Translations under genes and position numbers: made by a program
In this document: piece after piece, positions 34,900 to 48,200 of the stretch
Position numbering within the stretch: position 1 is the first letter of the stretch
How the letters are laid out: each line of letters begins with the position of its first letter
Assembly: GCA_004794785.1 (NCBI GenBank)
Contig: SJOL01007233.1
Coordinates: forward strand, 1,370,472 to 1,434,471
Source: Opisthorchis felineus
Lineage: Eukaryota; Platyhelminthes; Trematoda; Opisthorchiida; Opisthorchiidae
Length of the DNA stretch: 64,000 bases
Direction: 5' to 3'
The notes under the pieces: model-generated
What the model was told of the DNA's origin: nothing
What the model saw: the letters and a program-made list of their open reading frames with translations, nothing else
Database searches by the model: none

Positions 34900-37576
34900 T
34901 TATCTCCTAACTCCTGTCCTGTCGCACTTGACAGTCATTCTTATGTGCATACGGCGGTGAGCACGTCCGTCAGGCACCTATGAAGTTGACACATTGCACG
35001 CCACCGCTGTTCAGGCCTCATTCTCCTGTTTGTATTGCAACCAACAAGCTGCTCTCATGCGCAGTCTAGATGCTCTATCGGCCGACGTCTGCCACATCTT
35101 TGAAATCCGGATAAAGGATCCAAGAAAATATGGCTGAACACCAACCCTATATAGATTACGAATTTTGAGTAACCTCACAGCCGTTTGCGGCGGTGCTAGT
35201 ATAGCCCCAAGTTCGCGAGCTGATGCTTCATTGCTCGACTAGGTACCTGTAAACAGCCGACTCTGTGCTATTCGAAATCCTACTTTGACAAAAACTAGCA
35301 GTGGTCAAAACCCTGAGCGCTCTGTTTGTCGTATCCATTTATGCACCAACTAGCCGTAGCTCCAATCCATCGAAGGATACCTGTCGAAAGCTGACCGCCC
35401 TTTTGTCCACCATGAAGAGTTCGCATACATTTAGTCATAATAGTAAGAGTTCAGTGCACAGATTGGACGCCTCAATTCACCAGCACAAGTTGTTCATATG
35501 TTTAATCTGAACGCAAAACGCAATAATAATAATGATGAGCGTCGTTTGCAACTTTGCACGGATCACCAGTTGCTTATCAGCAGCGCCAGATTTCAACGCA
35601 GTAGGCGTCGTTTGTGCCACCTGGCGTCCCCTTGCAGTCCGGCAACCCTGGAGTTAGCGCCACGTCATCATCAGTTACCGATAAGGCGGTTTAGACCTTG
35701 ACTGTCAACCGTTTTGGAATGTGCAGGTTTATATAAATCACGTCCTTGCTCGGCGCATATTTTCATTAAACTTTCCAGCTAAATCCAGGAATCCAGCCCC
35801 TCACTTAACAGCAGAAAGGCTTCATAAATCACAAGTTAGGGAAACATACCAAAGTTTACTATGCAAAGCATTATAAGCGGCCTCGAAGGAGGCCATGGAC
35901 CGTAATTGGGATGAGATAAAATGAGGCTGGGAATTCCGCCTGTGGTTTCCGAGAGCGGATCTCAGAACGATCACTAGCATTCCTTGATGCCAGGCGCCCA
36001 TCCCCTCGGGCTCAGAATACAATTCGGTTGGGCGACAGCTCAAATCTAAGCTGTGTGGACAGATGTGGGAACAGAAAGTTCGGCAGCTAATCCGGAAAAC
36101 AGGACCCAAAAGGGCTTCCGTGAGTGAGCTAAGGAGAGTACTGAGAATCTAGTATATGATAAAGAACAGCGTCCAGATCGTCGGACGGAGTTTTTCTAAC
36201 AAGAGTTTAATTGGCCGCCTGCCCCTGTTCGATTCGTTGTCTGAGTTTAGATCTCCCCCTCCCAGTTGATGAAGTACTGATATACCTCTCTACTTTGAAG
36301 CGCCATTCGGCTTCTGGACCAGGGTTATTCGAAGATGGAGGTAAATGTTTGTGCTACGTTTTGGTCAGTTTGTTCGTGTGTATCAGGGAAGATGAACGTG
36401 CTCTAAAGAATTGGGGCCAGCCGTTGGTCGTACCCGTGTTCAAAAGAGATACCCCAATCGACTACTCCAACCATGGGGGCATAAGTGTCACGCATGTCAT
36501 AACACGGTTGCTGGCCTCCCTTACATTGTGACGTCTATCTTAGGCATGTGGGACGCAACATGATAGGATACCATGTAGAATTTCGATCTGGCAGAGGGTG
36601 AATTTCGCTGAAGCTAAATGACCATGTATATAACTATATATATATACCAAGTCCAGCTGTAAAACCCTTTCGGTGTCTAGCTGCCATGCCTCCTCGAAGG
36701 AAGTACGAGGGCTGAGGCACTGTCAGGTTGCTCAGGCCTAGACAGGAGCGGTTGAGATGCCGGAGTTGGGACCGAACAACGGGCCTTCCGGTCAGTAAGT
36801 TTGCACCTTAACAGCTGAGCTATCTCGAGCTCGTATACAACTGTAAGGTTGATCTTACTTTTTGGTTGAGTCTTGGGCCCTGCGATAAAAGGAACTTAGG
36901 CGTCTGGAAGCTTTTGGTCACTGGTGTCTCCGTAGCATAGGAATTTAGCTGGCTGCAAGGGGCACGCAACGAGGTGGTGCGTTAGGGAATACTTGGTGAT
37001 GCATCAAAATCTTTGCAGCAACAGATTAAACTTACAAGGTTGAGAGATGTATTAGGTATGTCGTCTAACTAGTGTCTACCGAAAAAGGCTTTGTTCGCCG
37101 TTCCATGCAAGCTCACTAAATACTCGTGGGAGGACAGGCCACGATATGGCAACGTGGAATGAAGATGGCTACAGTTAAACTGAGTGCTACGGGATCTTCG
37201 TGCCTTCATGGGGCCCACATGATCCCGCTTGCACGTGGTTGGAGACCTGCAGGACGTGGCACGCAACCGAACTGTCTAACTAGAGCTCGCCTACAGCTGG
37301 GCTTGTGTCGGATGAGGTTCGTAAACTACGTTAGATCAATCCCACTTGTGGAGCCTCAGTTCGACATGATGTCCAGGTGTGCTTATTTTAATGCCGTCCA
37401 AAGGTGTAGGCATTTTGTTCTTATTCGTCTTCCTTAAGGACATGGGACTTCGCACTAATTCCCTACCCTTCTTTTTTCTTTCTACCCTTCACTAAAGCTT
37501 TCATCCCTCATAGTTGTGTGGCAGTAAAGCGTCAGTATGCACTACTGGTGTATCGCTGTCAATGATGATGACGATG
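34900..37576 (+). mobile_element. EN-RT non-LTR retrotransposon (LINE) relic, split by a SINE
   Basis: Translation in shifting plus-strand frames shows the full order of a one-ORF LINE. The AP-endonuclease region covers about 35010-35760 (LDALSADVCHIFEIRIKDP; LFVVSIYAPTS; RRLQLCTDHQLLISSARFQ). The linker and RT start lie at 36200-36530 (YLSTLKRHSASGPG; KNWGQPLVVPVFKR; ISVTHVITRLLASL). The C-terminal region runs to about 37260 (GGQATIWQRGM), and a 3' tail ends in a GAT-rich run at 37557-37576. Stops and frameshifts are frequent and much of the RT core is missing, so it is inactive. A SINE sits at 36635-36832. Confidence 0.8.
36635..36832 (-). mobile_element. SINE copy inserted in the LINE relic
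   Basis: Reverse orientation: CAGCTGTAAAACCCTTTCGG, body CCTAGACAGGAGC, and A box CTGAGCTATCTCGAGCTC at the right end. GTATATAAC (36626-36634) and GTATACAAC (36833-36841) flank it as a one-mismatch target-site duplication. LINE coding sequence resumes on the right side (CTGTAAGGTTGATCTTACTT). Confidence 0.8.
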
Positions 37577-38978
37577 CCTAGAATGGTCAGTACGACAGTA
37601 TTGAGGCTTACCAGTATGCACCAGAAAATCATGCATTTTCGGCCTCATAAATTAGAAGTTCGCAATTCTGAAGGCATGGAAACCTGGTGGTAACCAGGGG
37701 CCAGTGTCTTTTATACAGCGTGGAGCTAACGGAAGAATTCTCGAGAAATGGACTTTTGCGCGACGAAATACGGAACAATTGCTTCGGTTTCATGAGTGAG
37801 TTTGAGATGAACAACAGTCAAGAAAGGTAGGGTGGATTAGAATTCTCCTTTGGCTGAGTCGAACAAAGGCGGATGCACCGATCGGTAACCATCTCTTCCA
37901 GCTCTGCATCGTTAAATTGTTAGTCAAATTTTTTCGTCTTGATTAATAACTGAACTCCCTTTGAATTTGTTGTTCCACCCTCGAGGCCTCCAGTTCAGCA
38001 GGTCGTGCGCTCCCGCGCCTTGTCTAATGTGATACGGGCTGCTGTGTGCATGAATAGTTGGTAACATAAAATGCAAACGAAATTCGTGCACTTGATCGAC
38101 GATCCGGCTACGTTGCATTCCCCTCCTCCAATTGTGAATGATTTCCGATGATATTTACTCTTGGGGAAAGGGATAACTATGACAATCAGTGTAATGGCAG
38201 TCAAGAAACACCAAACACTGAGCACGCTTATAACCTGTTACTTAACAATTCCGAGGTTTCACTTTCAACGGATTGCTGAGGAAGGATTACATTATCATAA
38301 AACAGCGAATTAGGTCTTCATCAGTTTCTGGCGGATCTATACACAACAGCTGCATATAAAAAACTTGTGTTCCCTTATCTCACTCGATTTGTTAACATCG
38401 GAGACAATCTTTAAGGCTGAACCTCCAAGCGTAATATGTTCCCAGTTTGTTCGCCTTGACGTAAATTTCCCCTCCCTGTTTTCTTAATTCCATTCTCTGC
38501 CTTTTCTACTTGCGTATGGTGTCTTCTTTCATATACACCCTGGTTAAATTGTTTGTTCTAAAAATTCGCCGGAGTAACAAATAAAGAAACCTGCTTTTCT
38601 GCCTTGCCCGAACGATAAGCTGTGTGCATGCAAAATAAAAAGAACACTTTTCATGGAATTATTGGATTTCAGTGCTGCGCCACAGAAATACCACAGCACT
38701 GAGTCACACAATACAGCATTCAAAAACGACAGTACGCAGGCAAGATGACAAACTTTGGTAGCTTGTCTTCGAGAGAAAAACTGAGGGACGACCAGGTGTG
38801 AAAAAACCCTGAAACGCTAAAATGTAACAGAATCATAATAAGTTAATCGATACGAGAGAAAACATTCAGGTAGGAGAACATGATGTGTTTGGAAAGACAA
38901 CGAGTCACATGCTGGAATGAGGTCCCGGCGGTAACGTGCTGTATTATTATGCATTCGAATTGGGCGAATGAGAGTGGC
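37577..38978. other. Non-coding stretch downstream of ribonuclease kappa
   Basis: No gene, repeat or clear minus-strand polyadenylation signal recognised. Confidence 0.5.
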
Positions 38979-39206
38979 TTAACGACTAAGCCTATCCTTT
39001 CGCTTGGCAAAATAAAACTGGACTCCAGCTAGTACAACGATCACTCCATAGATACCAGCAGCTATGAAGCAGTTGTTCGACATCATGACATATGCCTCGT
39101 CTATCGCCTGTCCAGGGTAGCCACTTTTGATCCAAGCAGCTTCGTCCAAGGGGATGTCTTCTGATAAAGCGACCGCATTGACACGAGCGAAAACGCCCAA
39201 CAACAG
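38979..39206 (-). CDS. RNASEK: Ribonuclease kappa exon 2 (last exon)
   Basis: Seventy-five codons plus stop. Minus-strand acceptor GGTACAG precedes CTG at 39206. It carries the conserved [25 protein letters not shown] and C-terminal KRKDRLSR, with the second membrane helix from CFIAAG to QFYF. Confidence 0.93.
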   Translation of the reverse strand: MLLGVFARVNAVALSEDIPLDEAAWIKSGYPGQAIDEAYVMMSNNCFIAAGIYGVIVVLAGVQFYFAKRKDRLSR

Positions 39207-42200
39207 CTGTACCGAATAAAACCAGTGAGATAAGGAACATATATAGTTTCAGAAATGGAAAACCTCAATCTTCGTGAAGCTATAAACCTGTGGTACAAAC
39301 ATGTAAAGAAGTATTTCACACTTTGTATAGGAATCGATTCTCGAAGACAGGGAACTCCCTGTTCATAAAAGACACCACGCTAGAGTGGTTAAAGCGACTC
39401 TTAATCACAGGTATTCCTCAATTGGAGGTTCAGGCCAGGATGAAGCCAAAATCATACAGGGGTGGGAAGACTTTCTTTTCTATAATGGTGTCGAGGAACT
39501 GAACAGTCAAGACAATTAGATAGATGTGTTGCGAGTACTCATAATTTCCAATCATTACAAGGTATATTCATTAGCACCACCCAATAGTGGCAGTTTCTCC
39601 CCAGCGCTACTACATCGTGCACCACAGTCAAACGTTCCTAAACCTTCAAGTGAGAATGGTTATCAGGCGGCAAAAGAAGCCCACGCTCAAGCGGGTTGGC
39701 CTGTTGAGTCGTCGACCGGTCAGAATCCCTTAAACTGATCCTCATGGTGGTTGGTTTTAAATACTGAATTGCTCGAAATATGAGAGAACTAGGATTCAAA
39801 CAGATGAAGGTAGAAGACATGGTGGCCAATGCCAACGTTCAAATAGCTGCTGGCGAAAACCTTGTCCATCTGAAATATACATACGACATCGTTCTTCTGT
39901 TCGAAGAGGAGAAGGTACACGTGTTCCTGGATGAACTAACCGAAGTCATCCCGTCCTTTGACATGCTCTTTGCACCCACAAAAAGTAAGGTCATCGTTCT
40001 GGACATGCAGTCACTGAACACACCTCTTACAATCCAAGGAGAGGCATTTGAGGTTGTACAGCGCTTTACGTATCTTGCAAATTGGATTAGTTCTGATTGC
40101 AGTGTGACAGATGAGGTCAATACACGAATCTCTAAGGCTGGGGTCCCGTTTGCTAGTTTGAGACGTCTATAGTGACATAATAACATGTCCTTAAATCTAA
40201 AGGGACGTGTGTATCAGGCTACAGTACGGACTGTTTTATTATATGGTTGTCAGCCGTGGCCTCTTCAGCCAGCGCAGCTGAGGCGTCTTCAGGTCTTCGA
40301 CAACCGTTGTCTCAGAACTACAGATCATGTAGTTCGCCAAATCCGTAACCAGGCAATTATTAAGCGGATGTTCGGTTGCGCAACGAGGACTTCCATCAAA
40401 GAATTTGTCTAGCACCAGGTCTGTGTTGTTTAGGCCATGCATTGCGCATGTCGAACCATTGTTCACCGAAGAGGGTGCTGTTTTTCGTGCCCAATTCAGA
40501 GTGGCACAAGCAAAGAGTTGGCCGACCTTTGACCTGGCAGAGGGGCATGAAAGAGCTTACGAAAAGTTGATGCGACTCGCTTTCCAGGATGGGGACCAGG
40601 TGATCCCTGGTGCCTGGTAGGAAACGCTGCAAGAGATGGCTGCTGATCGATGTCAACGGCGTTCCTGTTATCAGTTTCTATCCAGATTGTCTGAAGGTGC
40701 AGGCACCTCGGAATGATTGTGGTAGGCTAGTACTAAGTCCATTTCCCATCCGCTTTTATTCTTTTCTTCCCAGTAAGGCTTTCAAATAGACTATGGTTGT
40801 ACGGCATTTAGGCATCAGTGTTGAACACCGATGTTATGCTGACCATGATGAAGACGCAACCCCACTCTGCGTTAAAGCCAGACTAGACGAGAACCAGCTA
40901 ATATTGAGTACCTAGAAGACATATCTGGTCCCAGCTTGCATTTTAAGGTCTGGTTCGGAGGCTACACCGCAGTTCTCATCAAAAAAGCATTTAAAAGCCT
41001 TAGCTCTCGATGCTGTGACAACACTGGCCGGAGGGATGTACAATACTTTACTGTTCCGGAAGATGGGTAGAACACTGTTGATACTCTCTGTGGCCTAGGA
41101 GCTTTAGGATTTCACAGTCTCTGTCCTTGCTCGATAAAAGTACGATGCTAGCACAAGAAACTTTCGCCCTCATAAGAGTAAATCCACACAAGTGCGGCGG
41201 TATTTGAGAGTGAACAAGTCATGCTCGAGGCAGCTGTTTTAGATAATCTGCAAAACAGGACTTAAGATAACGGCTGTTAGTGAACCGGTCAGGGATAACA
41301 TTGAAAATTCAATAAATGAAGGATGTCGGCAGAATACTTCAACATTCTGGTTGGTCATCGGCTCCTGTTCCCACTCCTTTTATTCGACGCGCTCAACTCT
41401 ATCCTGAAGCGCCGTCGGGATGCGCGACCAGATGAGCTTCCATCAGCGTCATGCGACGCCTGAAATCAATACGTGGGACGGAAATCCGAGGACATCAAGA
41501 AAGATTTAGTCCGGATAGGGGCTGCGTTGATCACATCACAACAGCGCCACACACACCACCAGAAAAAAATACACTTTTCCCCTACTTAAAAAAACGTTTG
41601 TCTCTGCAGAGTGATCAGCTCTTCCGCATGTACTTGCTCAAAGAGAGATGTCACTGTAGCTTGTAAACATTCCCGCGCTATCTATTCCCTCAGTTCTAGT
41701 AGTGTAAGTTAAAAACGAATTGTCCAAATGTTTTCCCACAACTAGTGGTGTCTGTCACGGCTACACTCTCCTCCTTTCTGTTCAGTTTTGTTATTGATAT
41801 CACCATGGACTATGCACATCAAGGGACCGAGAATCTTGGCATCAAAATCACACTGGGAAGACTGGTAAACCCAATGCGGGTTGTCAATCCGTAGTCTACT
41901 ACCAAAAGAATTTCGGTTGCGAGCCCTTGTTCCAGTATGCGTTTGGCACTTTCAGAGCACAAAGTACTACTTCAGGATTTAGAGCACCCGTGTCCCTCTG
42001 AAACTTCAGGTAGAGGAACGTCTGTTGGCCGGTTTACTTATATGGACAGCTGTATGAGCCGTAATTGTGTTGTGACAAAGGAATTCAACTTATGGAGTAC
42101 CAAAGCGCGAGCAATTCGGGGCGCACGAAACGAAATTCACTGAAGCTAACGGGCCGTATGTGCAAGACAACTGCAAGAGCGGTCTTACTTTATGGTTGCG

Positions 42201-45200
42201 AAAACTGAGTCCTTTGATCAGAGGATCGCAAGTTTCTTCAAAGAACTGGTCATAGCAGCTTAGTGGGCGTTTGCCGTGAGTATACTGTTTGTTGCATTAG
42301 GCTTGTATTCCATTATCTGTACTCTCTTTTGCATTTTAGTCCGTATGTGTTATTAGTAGAGTAAAACGCTACTTACTCTTCACAATCCAATTTTCGGTTT
42401 GCGCTTAACCGACAATTTATTTGGCTGTTAACACTATGGAGTATACCATTATTCAACCCAAGTCCTTCGACACCGACCTCGATAGTGACGCATTCAAACG
42501 ATGGAATCATCGGTTCCGCACGTTCAACAGATACATCAAAGACACCGAATCAACGAAGCCGCACAGCCTTGACGCACTCAATCATTTCACTGATTCCTCA
42601 GAGTATGACTATGTCGCTGACTGTGCCGACTAGTAGCCTACTATCGCATTGCTGGATAAGCTGTGTCCGACCAAAAAGTGTGACGTATGCTCGACATCTG
42701 GTTACTTGAAAACAAGAAGGCGGGTAAGACGCAATATCCATACCTCAAACCAGCACTGACTCCGTCAGTAATCACCGGCTAAGCATGTTATTTTTGTCTG
42801 CACAGGACATTCCCGTTCTCGGTGTTTCACTCGAGGGGTTACTTGTAATGCGGGGGCGAGATGGCTCAGTGGTTAGAGCGCGAATTCACTGATCGGAAGG
42901 TCCGTGGTTCAAACCCGACCTCTGCATCTCAGCTTCCCCTGTCTAGACTTGGACAACTGGCGGCAGTATCCCAGCCCTGGCATGGCAGCTAGGCACCGAA
43001 AGGGCGTTACAGCTGAACGATTTACCTGTAATGCGTGTGTAAGGTATTTTCAACGTGTCTGTAGATTCAAATTCCCTAAACACTACGTAAGCTCATTTCT
43101 TGACCCGTTAGTTCCTATTATGCTTGTAAGTGTTTATGGAGCACACTTGCTAGCACACATACCTAAGATTTGATCGATGCTGACAGTTCTGCTAGTCATA
43201 TTTCTCCTGAAGTTGTGAAAGCTAGAACTTCAGGCGAACAATTTTTGCATAACTATGGCATTCACATCACTTTTCTGTCCTACCATTAATTAGCGTTTTG
43301 TATCCCTCAGATACAAACACATACTGCATCAAAGCCTTAAACTGTGTTCCCGACCTACGCGCAGATGTACTGCTTGGGAACGATTTATTGAGTCTATGGG
43401 AAAAACCGAAATCCCGTTCCGGCAACGCGGAGCCTTCTCTTGTGGACCAACAGCCGTGAAATTCGAATCACGCCTCCACTATCAGCCTGCAAACTGGTTG
43501 CGAACAAATAGCGACGTCATACCCCCGATGACGAAAAGTTCATACGCGCCGAAGTTGACCTATTGAAAGTTGGTATTATAGGAACTTCAACATTCCCTTG
43601 GAGGGCATAGGTACTCGTCACTAAAAATATAAATCACAGAAGGCCGATTGTGGTTGACTACGGTGGAACGATTACCTGATTCACTTATTCCGCGTATCCG
43701 TTATCGAAATTCAACAAAGTGATTAAAGACATTTCCAGGTACGAAGTGCCCAGCAAACTAGATCCGACACGTTACGATACATTTGCATACATAGGCAATG
43801 ACATGATTTGTGGAAAAAGCCAAAGAGGACCACAACCATAATCTTGAACCCTTTCTCAAAACATCCAACGATGCAAAAAGCGTTACAGTTTCTAAAGAAC
43901 TTTGTCTTCTGGGATTTTAAGTCTCTAGATGAATTATCAAATCTGATTCGGGGTGAGCGCAACCTATCAGGAAGCTGTCACCTCGGCGTAACGCTAACGA
44001 ACAACACATAGTAGGGATGTCCACCCATTGGTAACTGTACATCCCCTCTTTATCTGACAAGATCAGTTTGCTAGTAAAGAACAAAATACCCTCCATTGCG
44101 GAACCTCGTCTGACAAAACTCACGAAAGAACTTGGGAACGACATAGTCGTCACCGTCAACCACAGCAAACCACTGTTTGTTGAAACACGCGCCCAAAATA
44201 TTGCTATTGCTGTATCGCTGAGTCAGAACAGTGACCCACCCTCCAATGAACGACATCATTCTGCTGTTAAAAAGGAAGCCTATGCTATCATCGAAGCGGT
44301 AGGAAAGATGGTGGCAATATTTTGGAAGACGCTTCAAATTAATCACTGACAAGAGATCAGTTGGTGTCATGTATGATGGAACACAGGAACGCAAGAGTGA
44401 TACAGAAAAGCGGGTAGCTGACGCCATTTCTGGTGACTTTTGTGCAGCGATCACGGGCACCAAAAAACCCCAGAACTGCATAACTGTCTGAACCATTCGA
44501 AGTACCATTGTGCGAATGAAAAAGAACTTGCTTTTCTCTCTCGACGAGGTAGAGCGCAGTTCATCTACATGCAAAATGCCCTGAACTAAAGCCAAGGTTT
44601 TATAACTTTTTTTCAGGACGAGTGATTGAGTTTGAACGTTTAAGTTTTGATTTCAAAGCTGGCTTCAATCAGATCTGTTGTTCGTGACGAGATCCACTGT
44701 GCGACCGAATTACGCCATATGTACAGACGACCCACAATCTTGGTATTCCTTGACTTCAAGGGTGCGTTCGATTCTGTCGATCGGTCAGTGCTTCTAACTA
44801 CACTTGCTCAACAGGGTATGCCCCAGAAGTTTGTAAACATAATCCGATCCCTATATTCACATACTTCTGGGCGGATGAGAGTGCATGGTGAGCTCTCGAA
44901 AAGCTTCCCTACAAAAAGTGGTGTCCGACAAGGATGTCCACTCTCTCCATTCCTATTCAACTTCATCATTGATGAAATAATGAGGCGAACGCTGGAGGGT
45001 CTTCAAAACCCCGGTGTTCAAATTGTTGCTGGTGAGAGCCTTGTCGATCTGGAGTACGCAGATGACATTGCCCTCATCTTTGAAGACCAAAACGAAGCAC
45101 AAGCCCTGTTGAATAGACTGACCACCATCATACCATCTTTTGGCATGCGCCTTGCACCTTCAAAGTGCAAAGTCATGCTTCAGAACGTGCAGTCTTTGAA

Positions 45201-48200
45201 CATACCCCTTACAATTCAAGGAGAATCACTGGAGGTTGTGGAAAATTTTACATACCTCGGTAGTTGTATTAGCTCTGACGGAAGTGTGTCTGATGAAGTC
45301 AGTGCAAGAATCTCAAAGGCTCGAATCACATTTGCTAATTTGCGTCACTTGTGGCGTCAAAAAGGCATCTCACTAGATCTTAAGGGTCGTGTGTATCAGG
45401 CTACAGTAAGGGCTGTGTTGTTGTATGGGTGCGAGACATGGCCTCTGCGGACAGATGATGTGAGGCGTCTTCAGGTTTTCGACCACCGATGCCTCAGAAG
45501 CGTGGCTGGTTTTGGATGGCGTCAGCGTGTTAGTAACGAGGTGATTAGAAAACGGGTATTTGGTTGTGCTGCAGGTACTTCAATCGGGGAAAACATCCAG
45601 CACCACCGACTACGATGGCTCGGTCATGTGCTACGCATGCCGAAACACCGTCTACCGAGACGAGTGTTGTTCTCCGTGCCTCCTTCAGGATGGCGCAAAC
45701 CGCGAGGTGGACAACGTATGACTTGGCAGAAGGGCGTGAAAGAGATCACGAAGAGTTTGGGTGTTGTTGGTGTTGTACGCCTTCCAGGATGGGGCCCCCG
45801 TGACCCCGCCTGTGCTTGGCTGGAGACGTTGCAAGAAATGGCGGCTAATCGATGTCAGTGGCGTTCGTGCTGTTAGTTTCTTTCCAGATTGTCTGATTGA
45901 GCGCTTGGAGGTGTAGGCACCTCAGAACGCTTGACATAGTCCAGCACTAGGTCCCCTCCCTCATTCACTCTTTTTCTCTTCTTTTCACTCTAGGGCTTTA
46001 AATATAATTAGACGAACCTTATGGTTGTACGGCAGTGAAGCATCAGTGTCAACACTGATGTTGCTGTCTTTGATGATAATGATGATGATGCGACCGAATT
46101 TGGGTAGGCCGTTTCAAAAGCTGTGAGCATGGCTTCCTTCATCTTCCTCCAACAGCCATCCAAATCACCATTACAACCATCGCACCCGTCCAGTTCTGGG
46201 AACTTCTTAGCCAATTCAACTCGATACTGTTCAGCTACAGAGACGCTTCGCAAGTGGTGAACTGAATGGTTTTGTCCCAAACGGTAGTTCCTCGAAGAAA
46301 AGCGAATAGATACGCACGCCCACACAATGCTGCGGAGTCCAGTGATGTACTACAAAATGCATCGAGGCGCTCTGCCGGCAGCTGATTGTCAAATGGTCCA
46401 GCTAAGTTTACGGCTGTTTTGCAGCTGGTTAACTCCAAGCCTTGTGCTGGCTGTAAACAAATGATGATCAACACAAAATTGAAGAAGTCTCTTCCCATTG
46501 GCTGTTCAGAGATCGTGAAACCCAAACCGGCCGCCAGGATGAGAAGGGGTCAGTGAACGAAGAGCTGTGAGGGCGAATGATACTTCACGGTTGTTCAGGC
46601 CGAAGAAAGTGGTTTGGTTGAGCTACCCTACCTTGAGCCTTTGACTCAAAAGTCTGACCCACAAGGCAGTGAAGAAGGTAGAGTTTCCTCGAGGGATCCT
46701 TTTTGGAGCTGTAGGGGCTGGCCTGGTCCGAGGATGCAGGGAGTAAGACAACTGTGACTCCTAATGCGGCCGCGCAGAGCCGGTACCTTTTTGGCAGCAC
46801 AAGACTCCTTGGTTTAAATAGTTCGACCGTACTGAATAATGCGCTGACAGTCACGGTCAGCTGTTTGGCAATTGGAGTGTTTTTTGGTCTGACCTTCTTT
46901 AACCAGTCCTACCTTGCAGGGAGGCAGCACCACTGCACCCATAAGTATGGACATGTAGGTCGCCTGAAGGAAACGCCTTACTGTCTCAACATCGTGGAGG
47001 AAAGTCCGACTTTACCTCCAGATCACCTCGTAATACGATTCCTCACAGTGCGAGAACTCGTTTTCCTTCGTCCGGCTACTCCCCATTGGACTTCCTGGTA
47101 TGGCCTTAGGGATTCTCTCGCTCGTAGGCGGTTTCCGTGGACCGGCTGCACGGGTCAACTGAAATAATCTTCGGGCATTCCCGGATTAATGTACCTCTCC
47201 CACCTCCGTAGCCTTCACTGTCCACCAAGCTTCACCGTCTGATATCCTGTGCTTTGGCGAACGTGTTAGTGCCGTACCACAGGCAAAATTCCGATACTGT
47301 GCAAGGATGTGACGTTCAACGGTGGAGCAGTTGGAAGAGTCTAGAAGACAATTCTGACAGATTCGTCAGTCCCTTACGCGGCCCTGGAGAACAAAGAGAG
47401 AAGCGACTCTGGAGAAGCAGTTGGTTGGAATCCACAAATGTGCTCCAAAATGAGCGGCAGTCAGTCACTGATGGTATCTTACGTCGATGTGATACCAAAG
47501 TGAATTTATACTGTTGCGACTCCAAGGTGTAGTTTCTGATCACTTTCCCCTGGGACTTGAAGATGTTTGTACCCTCTATCTTGAATACGGCCTTTTCTAC
47601 CTGCATTTGGGTGGCAGTCAGACCTCAATATTTACCGCAAATGTATTGTTGTCACTGGTTTTGAAGGTAGTGGTGGAAAAAAATCGTTCAGCTGTAGCAC
47701 CGTTTCGGTGCCTATCTGCCATGCCAACGCAGGGAGGCACGAGGGCTGGGATAGTGCCGGGTTGCCCACGCCTAGACAGGAGCAGTCGAGATGCTGAGGT
47801 TGGGTTCGAAGCACAGATCTTCCGGCCCGTAAGTTGGCGCCTTAACTACTGAGCCATCTCAAGAGGTAGCAGATTTTTCAGTGCTGGTACCATTCTTGTG
47901 GCTAGATTCTGAACCCGTTTCAACCGAAAGCTGTCTTTCGTACATGGGTAGTGCGCCGGTGCTCTATAATCCATGATAGGACGAATGAGCGTAGCAGGCT
48001 GCAAAGTATTTACCACCCATACGGCACGACTATTTTTCAGGCGCCATCGATTCGGGAATGACCTGAAAGTATGAGATGCGCTTTCATATTGCGTGTGGTC
48101 TGAACACGACTTTTCGGGTTTCAAACGTGGTCCAAAGATATCGTTAATCATGTTCCCAAAATACGCGCCAGCCCACCTCCAAAACATGTGAAGCTGGCTG

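Noticed and set aside
46754..47167. 137-codon plus-strand frame in the gap of the minus-strand LINE relic
   Set aside because: A hydrophobic stretch is present but there is no signal or domain order that I recognise. It is more likely part of an unidentified repeat inserted in the LINE.
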